DNA of 64,000 nt from contig PDUO01000049.1 of NCBI GenBank assembly GCA_003008705.1, forward strand, positions 186,001 to 250,000, given 5' to 3'. Under the pieces are notes generated by a model. That model worked only from the letters and a program-made list of their open reading frames with translations. It ran no database searches and was not told where the DNA came from. A program made the translations under genes and the position numbers. Of the stretch, positions 11,229 to 22,153 are shown in pieces. Each line of letters starts with the position of its first letter. The first letter of the stretch is position 1. The DNA is from Pezicula radicicola (Eukaryota > Ascomycota > Leotiomycetes > Helotiales > Dermateaceae).

Positions 11229-11790
11229 TATACTCACTGAACTGGCGAAGAGACAATTATGGCATCCCGGTATTTTTATTTGACATTGGAAACTCACGCC
11301 AGATGTTATGTCTGCTTACAAAAAGTCCTGTGTGTCAGCACCGGCATTAACAGAGCAACTGCCCAAAGGCAACACAGTAGAGTCTATCGAAATGCTGCGA
11401 CTTTTTTGTACTTCCGATAGTCTTGTCAAGTTCGTCCTTTCACTTTGTTTAGCAGTACCAGGTCTATCTGAACCTGAGAGTCCAGTGACCCAGACAAATT
11501 GTATCGTTGACATCTCCGGAACAGATCTTCTCCAGTTCTGGAAACTGCGGGATTACATGCAGGCTGCGAGTACTTTGGCAACATCGCATTACCCAGAAAC
11601 ACTTGGTCGCACTTATGTAGGGTAATCGTTCTTACAGTTTTCTCTCCGCTATATTTTCACATCGGTTTTGCGTTCTAAACTGACATGGTCTTGGACACAG
11701 ATTATCGGAGCACCGTCCTTCTTCCATATAATATGGGGTCGATTGAAAAAAAAAGGTTTGATCTCACCACGGGGCCGATATTGATTACTA
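11229..11790 (+). pseudogene. Relic of a Sec14/CRAL-TRIO lipid-transfer protein
   Basis: Intact relatives carry phosphatidylinositol or other lipids between membranes. A poly-T acceptor at 11228 opens a frame reading LNWRRDNYGIPVFLFDIG. A one-base loss near 11290 shifts into KLTPDVMSAYKKSC, then CIVDISGTDLLQFWKLRDYM and STLATSHYPETLGRTY. A consensus 84-nt intron (11617-11700) joins to IIGAPSFFHIIWGRLKK. A run of nine A near 11745 marks a second frameshift, because the family continuation FDLTT appears in another frame. The C-terminal end is lost. The pieces are collinear and typical of a CRAL-TRIO domain. Confidence 0.8.
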
Positions 11791-11844
11791 GAGGGATCAG
11801 TAAAGATATGAATGAGTTGAGCACGCAAGAGAGTGGGATATACT

Positions 11845-12400
11845 GAATTTGCCAAGTTGGTAGCTATTCACATAAAGTTGCAGGCGATAGTTGGCACTAG
11901 CGGTGCGTTTGAAGACAAACGCAGTATATCATATCCTGCAGGCATATTAAGTTCAAAATTTGCGGTGTAGCACCCTATGCCTGGTACAGTGATTCCTTGG
12001 ATTGGAGACTTATCTTCTTAATCCTTGGGAGGCGGGTTTGGTAGATGATATCCCTGTCTCTCTGCCTACAAACCACCCTCATTCAATGGCCCACGAGTCC
12101 AGTCGCTGTAGCCTTCGCCTCCAATATTGCTGGTGATTTTTCAATTAATTGCAGACTTGCTTCGTCCAGAGGTTTCGTAGTCAAGAATGCCACGAGGGTC
12201 ATCATTCTCGTTTGAACCTATGTACCAGTCTTCGCCAAGCCCCATATTATCAACCAGCACTGTCAAAACATATATTAACCCAGGATCCAACAAGAGAACG
12301 CTGAAATTCTGCCAAAAGTCTTGGTTATCACCTTCCCCGGAAACGAAGCGAGAGAGATTGCCGCACTGTTATTGGAATGGCCAAGATAGAAATAGAAACT
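11845..12400 (-). pseudogene. Relic of a GH35 beta-galactosidase, C-terminal beta domains
   Basis: The intact enzyme is secreted and removes terminal beta-galactose. Minus-strand pieces in order are FYFYLGHSNNSA, VLTVLVDNMGLGEDW, DPRGILDYETSG, KITSNIGGEGYSDWTRGPLN, EGGL-AERQGYHLPNPP, GITVPGIGCYTANFELNMPA and ANYRLQLYVNSYQLGKF. These match the jelly-roll domains 4-5 of fungal LacA-type enzymes. They are separated by stops (one TGA stands where W is expected before KITSNIGG) and at least one frameshift. The catalytic TIM barrel is absent, so only the 3' third remains. It is convergent with the CRAL-TRIO relic. Confidence 0.8.
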
Positions 12401-12985
12401 GTTAAGAAGACGCTTAAGATAGAGAGAAAAAAATCCTTGAATAAAAAACACAATTGACTTATTGCCAATCAAAACATTATTGTTAACAAGACATTGTTTT
12501 TATCACTTCTAAAAACCTATAATAGGTAAAAATAGATGGTCTCTAAAGAGTGCAGTAATCCAGGAACTGTCATTTCATTGGTAGGTGGCGAAGGAGCAAC
12601 GGGGCCTGTAATGTGCTGTACTGCTCATACTGCTCCATTGAATCATTTGTCTCTAAACTCTTGCCATTGGTGCATAATAAGCTCGAATTGTATTTCCCCT
12701 CTTAGACTGTATCATTCATATCATTTAACCGAGCACTACTTCCCGCTAGCTAGAAATTTTTAACCTTCCTTCTCTACACCCGAGAAAACGTGATGAAGGG
12801 CCATTGCAGCTTGAATGCTTTCGGGGGTGCTTGGAGGTAACGTTAGTGATCAATTGATAGAGAGCATCACAAGAATAAACATATTCATACATAACTAAAA
12901 AAAAATATTACCTTAGCCGCCACGAGTGTGCTCTCTTTGAATAATAGATAATCCAAACAAACTCCAGCCTATATACAATACAAAT
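12401..12985. other. Intergenic
   Basis: Nothing beyond short unsupported ORFs. It is probably the 3' flank of the F-box-like gene. Confidence 0.4.
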
Positions 12986-14344
12986 TCATGCTTTCAAAAT
13001 GACCCGAGAATTAGCACGAACAATACCCATTAACTCATCATAAGCCACTTGATCATTCTCATCATAAAGACTTCTCAAGTTCATCTCTCGATCGACAAAC
13101 AAGTTGCCATATTCACTATCAAGATAACAATGCGCAAAGAATCTCTTTTTCTTGTCCTCACCTAAGATCTCCCGAGCCTCTATAACATCCGAAACCGTAT
13201 CTATATCGTCGTTATAACGAACATCTGGCAAATGTGGATAATCCTCTCTATAGTCCAATGCCACATCGGACGGCAAGATATCCAACTTTCGAAGACGTTC
13301 TGGTTTTGTTCTGGCGAGAGAAGATAGGAATTCTGACCAATGGATTCCATCAACACTCAGTCCGCCAATTCCAGCATAACACTGTTCTAGGAACATTACT
13401 TCTAACGTATCCAGGTGAGAGACTAGAAAATCTTCGAGCTCGTTGCAGATGAAGATATTTTTGACATGGATGGACCTGAGATTCGGCATTTGAAATGGAC
13501 GAAGAACAAGTTCAATGTAGTTCATGATTCCTTCTCCGCCTAATCCCAGCGGAGCTTCCTCGGTAGCCAGAAGTGCAAAATGTGTCGCTGATGTCAAATG
13601 ATTGAAGAAGAGCTGATCAAGTTTTGCAACAAAATCACGATATATCTCCATAGTGTTGCAATTCCAAGCATCTCCATTGTCACTACCATAGATAGAAAGT
13701 TCAAATCGGTCTATCTTAGCCAGAAGTTGTCGAAATTCCATGCTTCGAAATGTCGAAACTTCTTTTGGTAGTAGATTTTTAATCTCAAGGGGTTTGAAAG
13801 GTAGTGGCAATGCATGATTGTTTTTCGTGAGTGAAGAATACGTTTTCGCCATTAATGCTCTCCACCCTTGACTCGACTCAGCTTTCAACACATCTTCCTC
13901 ATTCTCAGCTTGTTGAACCATTCCAAAGCCATAATTCCACTCGTCAGTCCAGCCAACGTAAAAATCCATAGGGAATGAGATGTGCACGGTTTCTAGATTG
14001 GGAAACGTGTGTAGATTGGATAGAATGGATTGAACGGATTCTGGAAAGACGTTCTTGGTTTCGTGAAATGCAATTGAGTCTTCATCACCCGGAGCTATGC
14101 CTTCGAAGAATATGTCTTTGACATGCTTGTTGTATGGACCTTTGGCGATTAATGTCACTGATGATCCTGAAACTTCAGTGTTGCGGAGTGTGATCGCTTC
14201 GAAGATATAAGGTGCGAGTAGGGAACGATAATACAATGAAACACAGCTCCACTGTCGAAGATCGTCAATGTTTCTTTCTGCTTTCAAGTAGTCGGCGATC
14301 TCGAGATGTAGCTCGGCTTGTAGGCGCGAGAAATGGCACGCCAT
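12986..14344 (-). CDS. F-box-like domain protein
   Basis: This is a single-exon gene of 452 residues with an ATG at 14344. Residues 8-50 (LQAELHLEIADYLKAE, then LRQWSCVSLYYRSLLAPYIF) fit the F-box-like motif of fungal proteins: a short L-P-x-E-h-x-x-x-I helix, a conserved Leu-x-x-W/C-S segment and an APYIFE strand. F-box proteins recruit substrates to SCF ubiquitin ligases, but the substrate cannot be told from sequence. The rest has leucine-spaced segments (FPNLETVHISFP near residue 118, MPNLRSIHVKNI near residue 285, LDTLEVMFLEQC near residue 310), as in degenerate leucine-rich repeats. The frame is long and uninterrupted. The family is greatly expanded in filamentous ascomycetes, so function may be lineage-specific. 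Confidence 0.75.
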   Translation of the reverse strand: MACHFSRLQAELHLEIADYLKAERNIDDLRQWSCVSLYYRSLLAPYIFEAITLRNTEVSGSSVTLIAKGPYNKHVKDIFFEGIAPGDEDSIAFHETKNVFPESVQSILSNLHTFPNLETVHISFPMDFYVGWTDEWNYGFGMVQQAENEEDVLKAESSQGWRALMAKTYSSLTKNNHALPLPFKPLEIKNLLPKEVSTFRSMEFRQLLAKIDRFELSIYGSDNGDAWNCNTMEIYRDFVAKLDQLFFNHLTSATHFALLATEEAPLGLGGEGIMNYIELVLRPFQMPNLRSIHVKNIFICNELEDFLVSHLDTLEVMFLEQCYAGIGGLSVDGIHWSEFLSSLARTKPERLRKLDILPSDVALDYREDYPHLPDVRYNDDIDTVSDVIEAREILGEDKKKRFFAHCYLDSEYGNLFVDREMNLRSLYDENDQVAYDELMGIVRANSRVILKA

Positions 14345-15067
14345 TTTGAGCTTTGCTTGTGACGGTCTTCGGTAAAGGCGAATCTCGGGAGATTAGCTTC
14401 GTAGCTAACTAACATTTGTCACTTGGGCTGCCCAAACTATCAAAAAATGGAATGTGACTCTGAATATTCGTAGGTCGCGTCAAAAGAGGTGGGATTGGGG
14501 TTGTTTTGTTTACAATGCTCGAGATTAGGTACTGTATCATATTGAGTTTGAAGTCAAAAGTCCACTAGCCCGGTCGGGAATAGCGCACCCCAGATTCACC
14601 TCCATGTCAGACATCAAACGGCCCATTTGGTTCCACGAGGTTCGATTGTAAAAAGTAATTCTAAACGACCTATTCTAAAAGGGATCGTTGAAAAATACCA
14701 CCCGTTATAGATCCCCAATAGCCTTACTTTAAGCCCCAATTCGATCCCTTTCCCCTACTAAAGGTTATACACCTACAGGAGGAATGCAGAAAGGGCTTAA
14801 AACACATACAAATACAGGGTTCTTAATATAGGAGGAATAGTCTGTACTTTAAGGTGTTTTGTGTTTTACGGGTCTATTTTAGTCCTTTCGTTTCTTACTT
14901 TACCTGTTACTGACCCGTTACTCCATTTTCGAGCTACAGTAGGTTGTTCTACATTCGTTTCTACTGTATTTTATACTATATTTGATACACAGGCCATGTT
15001 GTCACGAAATCAGGTCACATGTCAGGTCACATGCATCGTTTATTTGGTCGGTTATTCTGAGTATATA
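14345..15067. other. Intergenic, upstream of the F-box-like gene
   Basis: No supported gene. A 70-codon plus-strand ORF (14861-15073) runs into the TIR element and is not convincing. Confidence 0.4.
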
Positions 15068-15487
15068 CAGTAGGTGGACGTAAGTCTGTCACTTACCCCT
15101 ATTTTATACTAAAATGTACCTAGTACATCTACTTATATAACTTAGACTTAGCTATAAGTATATCTAATAATTTAACAAGTAAATATTTTAATTATATCTA
15201 ATAGTTAGTATAAGAAACAAGAAGTAATTAAGGATAATAGTTTATTAAATAAATTTTAGTATAAAACTAATAAGTAATATATTCCTTTTACTTCTAATTA
15301 CTATTAATAAATCCTATTAGTCTATAATTTTAATATAGACTAATAATATTATAGGTAACTATCGAATAAATAAGTCTAGTTTAAAGACTTTAATTAATTA
15401 TCTCTTCTTTACTATAAACTTTTAAAGTATTAGGTATAAGTTTTAGTATAAAATAAGGGTAAGTAATAAACTTATATGTACCTACTA
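15068..15487 (-). mobile_element. Non-autonomous TIR element, copy B
   Basis: The 420-bp element begins CAGTAGGTGGACGTAAGTCT and is preceded by TA (15066-15067). Its end is CCTACTA followed by TA. The inverted ends share the CACTTACCCCTATTTTATAC core of copy C. The interior is AT-rich with no ORF and lies inverted relative to copies A and D. Confidence 0.75.
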
Positions 15488-15973
15488 TAGACCTTTAGGT
15501 ACCTCTTAATTCGAATAGTAACCTCTTTTTATACCTATTTTATTAATTTCATCGATTAGTTAACGTTATTCGTTATATATAACTAGCGTTCTTATAATTC
15601 TATATATTACTAAGTCTTTGTATATTACTAAGACTACGTAGATTTTCGATTAATATAGTACTTTAGAGTAAAGGTATACAACCTTCTGTCCCTAGTATTT
15701 CCTAAACAAGTCTAAGAACTTCTAGGTAACATTTTCTATTACTCGGTTAACTCCTATCGTCTGCAGCTGCAGGCGTCCAAAAGAAGGCCGATACCAGCTG
15801 ACACCTACATTAGTAAGCGTCATGTAACTCTGCTGCCTACTTCGTAAAGTTCCTACTTAAGTTTCGCTCTCCTCTTGCAATCAACGGAAACAAAACACAT
15901 CTATTGGCAACAATTTCCTCTTTCCAGACCATTGTTGACTCAGCTTATACCAATACTCACATTGACTACTACC
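15488..15973. other. AT-rich spacer and probable promoter of the downstream gene
   Basis: RIP-like AT-rich DNA up to about 15750 gives way to more balanced sequence before the ATG at 15974. The open frame extends upstream to 15875 without an ATG. Confidence 0.4.
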
Positions 15974-17353
15974 ATGGCATCTCCTTCCACTCCAATCGAG
16001 ATATTACTAGCCAGCTCAAGAAGGGTCTTACAACACCAAACCACCGCGCAAGATCTTATTGCAGCTTACCCATCTCTTAAGCAAAAGAGCCTAAGCTCCC
16101 CATCTACTCTCACCGACTCAGAACGACGTCTACTCCTTGACCTCCCAGACGTAGATGTGGAAACCAAAAACATCAGCGCAGCAACAGATCTTTCGCGTGA
16201 ACAACTGATCGAGAAAGCAATTTCCACCCCTGCAAGTCTCACTACCAAAGAAACCGTGATCTTGAAAGATGAATTCTGGATGCCTAGAACACGTAAGGAG
16301 AGTACGAAATGCTGGGACGCGCTAGTCGAAGCCGGGGAAGCCCTCGAGGAACTTTTCGCTGATCGTGAACCAGCTTATCTTCCCAATGAGTCAGAAGCGT
16401 TTGGAAGTGGCAGCTCAGAGTACCACAGACGTCAAAAGGCCCAACGGGATGAAGCTGTACAGGTTTTAGCCAACGCAGCCTTACCAGCTGCACCGGGATG
16501 GATTCAGTCTCTGTATCGACAGAAAAAGGAGTATTGGGGATTCATATGTCTCTATGATGCTGCTGTTCAGAACCTTGATCCAGACCTGCTTGACGACTAT
16601 GAGGTTCGACTAGATGGTGTCTTTAACCACGCACTTCGGGTTAACGGGTCAAGGGATATCATCGACACTAAGTGGCGTTTAATAAACTTTAATGCGCCAA
16701 ATACGGGATTTGCACCAAGAGCTTCCGGTAACAACAACAAGACTGTTGACTCAGCTAACTACCAAGCTGGCGCTATATTTAGAACCGCTTTTCAGGAAAT
16801 TCTGAAGGATTTGCAGGAATATCAGAAAGCCAACCCGGCCCCAGCAGAGCGTACCCACCAATTCAAGGATGGTATTACTGCTACAGGAATCCTTACAAAC
16901 ACGTTCCTGGTTATTGATCCCGTTCTCGTTGATACTGTTCTCGATCATGCACGTTTGTATGACAATCTGCGAGTCTTAGCATTTGAGGCAGAATTTCCAG
17001 TAGAAGGACGGAAATACGCAGAAGGCTATCAGGGTTATACCTGGGTTAGGCTAGATCAGTTAGTATACAACTTTTATGAGTTGAGGTTAATGAGAGCTGA
17101 GGAGGTTGGGATGGATAAGATATGGGAGGCGGCACAGGAGAGTACGAATAGGGCATTTGTTAGTTTGGATCGAGAGGAGGCTTTAAATTTCTCGGCTTCT
17201 CGTCCTCTCAGGGGTTTTACTCCTGATAGTGTCTTGGGGAAAAGGTGGTATGCTATGAGGGATTCTCGGAAGGAAGGTGAGGGACCCCAGACCCAGCCGC
17301 AACCATTCAACTTCCAACCGCAACAATTCAGCTTTCAAAACCCGCGTACTTAG
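15974..17353 (+). CDS. Conserved fungal hypothetical protein
   Basis: The 459-residue product starts at an ATG in a good context (ACCATGG) and ends with TAG at 17351-17353. The first 95 residues are Ser/Thr/Leu-rich and probably flexible. The middle (residues 130-400) is an alpha-helical body with conserved-looking aromatic and charged segments (WGFICLYDAAVQNLDPDLLD, FEAEFPVEGRKYAEGYQGYT). The last 25 residues form a short Gln/Pro/Phe repeat (QPFNFQPQQFSF). I see no signal peptide, membrane span or catalytic motif. I recognise it only as a fungal protein type of unknown function. The long clean frame and normal codon use between AT-rich blocks argue that it is functional. Confidence 0.7.
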   Translation: MASPSTPIEILLASSRRVLQHQTTAQDLIAAYPSLKQKSLSSPSTLTDSERRLLLDLPDVDVETKNISAATDLSREQLIEKAISTPASLTTKETVILKDEFWMPRTRKESTKCWDALVEAGEALEELFADREPAYLPNESEAFGSGSSEYHRRQKAQRDEAVQVLANAALPAAPGWIQSLYRQKKEYWGFICLYDAAVQNLDPDLLDDYEVRLDGVFNHALRVNGSRDIIDTKWRLINFNAPNTGFAPRASGNNNKTVDSANYQAGAIFRTAFQEILKDLQEYQKANPAPAERTHQFKDGITATGILTNTFLVIDPVLVDTVLDHARLYDNLRVLAFEAEFPVEGRKYAEGYQGYTWVRLDQLVYNFYELRLMRAEEVGMDKIWEAAQESTNRAFVSLDREEALNFSASRPLRGFTPDSVLGKRWYAMRDSRKEGEGPQTQPQPFNFQPQQFSFQNPRT

Positions 17354-17913
17354 TATATCAAAGATGAATAATTTCAACCCTATATTCTGAACATTAAAAA
17401 TTAATAGATTCTTTGAAATAAATTTATTATTATATACTTAATTTAAATCTTAAGTATTTTAAAAGTCTATAAAGATCTTAGAATAAAGGATCAATAAGCG
17501 AAATTTATACTTAGATTCTCGAATCATATAAAGTAGACGAAATTGGTACTATTTTGCTATTAATCTTACACACATCTCTATTCTAATGACAATAATATAG
17601 ATGTAGAATTAAAAGGAATTCAATAGTTGTTTGTTACCGTATATAAAAGGCTAAATGTTTCTCGAGCACGCCGTACGATTCCCCATCGTGACTGATTCAG
17701 AAACTGGATGCAAACACACCACCTTTCAAGTGCCTAGTATAAACGGCGTTCTAGCAAAGGAGATTGACGTCCTTTCTGCAGCCAGTATGTTGATAGTATC
17801 TATAGTAGCCTCAGCCTCGTTTTGCGCTAGCTTTGAAGGACTTGATGCCAGTATAACGTTCTATAGTGCTATTAATTGATTCTCTTATATACCCAGAAGT
17901 TGATGAATGTTAC

Positions 17914-18225
17914 CTAGAGACTTTCGAGGTGTGCCGGTGCTGCTAGATTGAGAGTGTTATACCAGTTGTCAAAATCACTACAAGTAGATTTGATGTTGCC
18001 GTGGATGGTCCCCATGAGGCTTTGAATGGCGGGGTCGTTGATATAATTGAAGACGGTGATACCCTGCATGCGAACCAAACTTTTAGTTTCCAATCCTTGC
18101 CTAGGGCTTTTGAGAGGGGACGGATTTGAGCTACTTACTGTATCAAGGGCCTTTTCAGTATTTGCGATCATTAGCGTACCAGCGAGTACACCAAATCTTC
18201 TATTAGAAGTAGGATTAACTCCCAA
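17914..18225 (-). CDS. Uncertain two-exon small gene or relic
   Basis: A minus-strand frame with a consensus GTAAGT donor at 18138 and a CATGCAG acceptor at 18064 joins IANTEKALDT to GITVFNYINDPAIQSL in phase, then runs to a TAA at 17914. The same or neighbouring frames continue downstream on the minus strand to about 17690 with stops, giving helical Ala/Asn/Ile-rich text. The style weakly recalls hydrophobic-surface-binding (HsbA) cell-wall proteins, but I cannot support that name. The start codon is uncertain. It could be a decayed secreted-protein gene. Confidence 0.3.
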   Translation of the reverse strand: MGVNPTSNRRFGVLAGTLMIANTEKALDTVSSSNPSPLKSPRQGLETKSLVRMQGITVFNYINDPAIQSLMGTIHGNIKSTCSDFDNWYNTLNLAAPAHLESL

Positions 18226-18507
18226 ACTCGTGATTTCATATTATTCAAGTGCCCTTATAGATTCAGCATAACACTGGGACTGGTACTTGAACCTGAGGGT
18301 TAGGGTTATTCTTTTGAGATTTGGATGTTTAACTGAGAGATACATTTTTAACTCCATCCCATCTATTCTGAAACTCATGTACTAATTTCCTTATACTTTT
18401 CACCACCATTTCCCTCCACGCCACCTCCCAGCCCCCAAAAACAGGCAACTCCCCAAACCCAAGAAACTCCCAACCAAAACAACCAAAAACCCAAAAACAC
18501 CATCCCT

Positions 18508-20617
18508 CTAACAAACCGTATTCCAAACCCTCTTATAAACAGGCCACCCCCTCATCTCCTCCCTCTCCTCCTCAAGCAAAGCCTGTAAATTCAACTCCCG
18601 AACCCCAGTAACAAGATCAATCTCGCCACTCCTCCTAACCTGCGTCTTAAAAGCAACCTTATAAATAACATAACTAATAACAACAATAGGAGCAGCAAGA
18701 TACCCCTGAAAGAAATTTTGAATCCGTTCACTAGCAGTCATGCTAGCATAACCAACCGGAGCAAAACCCGTCCAAAACTGAGCCATCAATACCAAAATGT
18801 TAAAAAGAAACCCACACCAAGAACCAATAACACCAGCCTGACTCAAAAAGGCTAATTCATCTAAGGATCGACCTTGAGCTTTCCAAGCAGCTCTAAATCG
18901 AATATGACATAGACAGATAGAACCCCAAGTAAAGATTGAAGCTAAACCAGAGATAGCAAGCATCCAATTGAAAGCTTGAGCTCGTTTATCTGCTCCGGCT
19001 GCTACGAGGAAACTGAGGAATCCGAATCCTGAGGAGACTATTATTGCCATTAGGGGACGTCCGGATCTGTCGATGTAGGAGAGGAATTTCGGGGCTTGGC
19101 CTTGATCTGCTAGGGCTGCTAGGGTTCTTGATGAGCCGTAGACGGCTGAGTTACCGACTGAGAGGACGGCTATCATTATTACTACGTTCATTACGGAGGG
19201 GATTCCGGAGACTCCTGCGTTCTGTTTGCGGATCATTGTTAGCAAGGTTTTATATTAAGCGGATGCTTATTGCGACTCTAGAAATGCTTGTGATGGGAAG
19301 TGAATACTGAAAGACGTACCTTGATGGCAATAACGAACGGAGATGCATTGGCATCCGAAGAACCAGAGCCATTTAGCAATTGAGGATCATTATACGGAAC
19401 CAAGACCCCGACAATCGTCAAACTAATCAAATAAAACAGGAGAATTCTCCAAAACACCTGCTTGATAGCTGTAGGTAACGACTTTCTCGGATTCTCCGTC
19501 TCAGCTGCAGCCAAACCGACAAGCTCAGTTCCAGCGAAAGAGAAAGCTGCAGTGACGAATACAGAGCAAAGTCCTTTGAATCCATTGTGGAAAGCGCCGG
19601 GGTTGTCCCAGTATCTCGTGCCGATGTATTCGTGGTTTGGACCACCTCCGACGTTGAGAACGATGCCGAGAATTATGAAGCCTATTACGGCTGCGACTTT
19701 GATTATAGAGAAGACGAATTCAGCTTCACCGTAGCCTTTGACTCCAAAGAAGTTGATTACTGTGAAGTTCTTTCATCAGTATTTCTATTCTCTCTTTCCT
19801 CACCAATTTATGTACTTCAAGTGAGGAAAGTATACTCCAAAGAGGCATACCTATAATCAAAAACAAGAAAATTGCAACCCAAGCACTCGGATTAACGTTC
19901 TTTGCACCATCCCAGAAATTGAGCGTGATCGAAGCAGCGATAATTTCCAGAGGTAGAGTTATAAGCCATTGAAGTGCGTAATTCCAACCCATTGCAAAAC
20001 CCCAAGCCGGATCCAGAAATCGTGTTGAGTAAGCGGCAAAGGAACCAGCGACGGGGAAGGTGACGGCCATTTCACCAAGGGCATGAACGGTACAGAAGAG
20101 CATGGCGCCAATAAGGCCATATGCGATAATCAATGAGGCTGGACCTCCTGCTTCGAGTGCTGATCCTGATCCTACGAATAGACCAGTTCCTTTGAAGACA
20201 CAAGATATTAGCTTGTTGCCCCCTTCACTGGATCGGATATTTCGTAGTTGACATACCAATTGAACCTCCAATGGCAATCATCTGTAAATGTCTTGGCTTC
20301 AAACTATGGCTCAATTCTGGCACTGACACCTCGGCCTCGAAAACCTTTCCATCTGCGCCAACAACCCCGCCAGGCGTCACAGTAACACCCTTCTGCTGGC
20401 GAAAACTATCTACAAAGCGCTTCATTATCGGTTCCTTCGGTCCATTCGACACTGTTCCCACCTCGTCGCGATCTCGGCTCAACGATTCTGGCGAAGTAGG
20501 ATAACTCATACCGGACACCTTCTCAGGCTCCAGGACTTCCGTCTTCTGCGTTCCATTGGGTGATGTGAACATGTTTGCGATGGGCAAATCTGGTCGACTC
20601 CTATTTACTTCTTCCAT
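18508..20617 (-). CDS. Amino-acid permease (APC superfamily, fungal AAT/YAT family)
   Basis: A 617-residue plasma-membrane amino-acid:proton symporter. Exons are 20257-20617, 19851-20189, 19320-19759 and 18508-19221; introns of 67, 91 and 98 nt keep phase. The start is the ATG at 20617; the frame further upstream lacks an ATG. The first 100 residues are a hydrophilic cytosolic tail. TM1 carries [20 protein letters not shown], the family signature. TM3 follows with [13 protein letters not shown], and further spans are in [26 protein letters not shown] and [19 protein letters not shown]. The C-terminal tail is charged ([19 protein letters not shown]). Twelve spans are expected. The tract upstream (20618-22153) has no other gene and probably holds its promoter. 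Exact substrate cannot be inferred. Confidence 0.9.
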
Positions 20618-22153
20618 CTTGGAGAACAGGCCAGCCTGGGATATTATATACGTCGTGTGCCCTCGGAATGGAGTCGCGTTACTCCCCTCAATGATACCGC
20701 AGATTACCGTACCGAAGGAGGATCCAAGATAAGGAAAAGGGGGGAACAAGACGGCAGCAAGTCTTAATTACCATTTTGGGTGCCTGCCCATAGGTCAGAT
20801 TGTATGGTGTTGTCTGATACAAGGCTTTATTATTGGGAGACTGCCTTCATTGGGATGGTTTAAGAGAAGGTGGCGAGGGAAACCATGGAGGGACGGCAAA
20901 CTTGTTGATAAGAAGGCTTATTCACACTTGCTACTCCTCCAATCAACAACTTATTTAACTCGTTTTAAGACTGCGACTTAACTGCTAATCTTTCTTTCCC
21001 TGTGGGTGGTGCCGCTTGGCAGAAGGGATGTACCACGCGACTCCATTCGTATGCAGTGCGGGGGAACAAATGACAGAAGGATTTCAAGGATGCCACAAGG
21101 GAAGCTGATGAAAAAAGAGAGGTGCATAATTTTCATTAGGGGCAGTTCTTGCTGCTTGGGGTTACCCAACGGGACCCGACAATTGGTCAGCATTAAGCCT
21201 CACGGATCACCCGCTGCCGGTACTTACAGGTTTCAAGATGGTGTCGGGAAAATCCCCCCTCTCGTTGACTTGAAGAGTCCTCTTCAACCAACCAGCTTAG
21301 ACAACGCCACACCCGTCACTCTGTACCAGCCATCGGGATAGGTTGCATAACGATACACCAGATGCAAGCCACTGTTATGCCACTTGGAACATAGGGCTGA
21401 AGTTTGATAAGAAAGTGCAATCGGAGTGCCCGTGCAAGGTACGGTACGCATCTACAAAAGAAATAGGAACGATGGCATGTACTGTATGTACGTACAGTAC
21501 TGTTTCCTTTTTTGCCCTTTCTCTTTTACCGCCACAACCATGTTCAAGGAACATTCGGTTCTTGGTCGAAGGTCGTATGATAACTTTGTACCTCTTGGCA
21601 TGATGAACAAGACCTTCTAGCGGCCTTCGATTTGTGGGTCACATTGATAATGAGAGTCATTAGCGCCGTCTGTCAAGAGGAGAGTTCAAGACATCGCCAA
21701 GGACTTCGGGCAGATTCGCTGAGTCCACCTTCTCATTTTGGTGGTTGGAGATGCGTTTTGGCCTCCAAATCAACTTCGCTTTTTCATCCTCGAGAGGGGT
21801 AAATTAATTGACTTTGATATGAAATCCTAAATAAAATCCGTCGAAGTATCTAACAATTCGAATCCTTGCAGCTCAAGTGATTGCGATTCATACCATCGCG
21901 TCGAGTTATTCTCGTCCGAGGTCCCGAAAAGTCGGCCCTTTGTGTGGAAACACCCAAAAGAAGAGCTGCGGGGAAGAACCTGCAATACGACTTTAGATGT
22001 TCTTAATCCGTTATTTAAACTGAGCAAATCGAATTGCGTACACCAATTTCTCGCCTATTCAACCGGCTGCAAATTCCTTAATTGAACGAATCGAAATGTC
22101 GACCCAATGACGAAGGCTTTTTTGGAATTCGGCATTTTAGGGTCTTGTCACCC
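20618..22153. other. Intergenic between permease and riboflavin synthase
   Basis: About 1.5 kb without a supported gene. ORFs of 111 and 86 codons at 21006-21603 show no family features. A short imperfect palindrome (GTACTGT...ACAGTAC) lies near 21480-21502. Confidence 0.45.

Noticed and set aside
19044..19856. Arg/Leu-rich plus-strand ORFs
   Set aside because: Antisense to permease exons 3-4; composition follows from the reverse complement.
21006..21341. Plus-strand ORF of 111 codons upstream of the permease
   Set aside because: No motif, odd composition, no splice or promoter context; more likely chance in a moderate-GC promoter region.
21840..21940. Possible tRNA because of a TTCGAATCC-like motif
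   Set aside because: Acceptor stem and anticodon arm could not be formed around it; no tRNA gene was found anywhere in the window.
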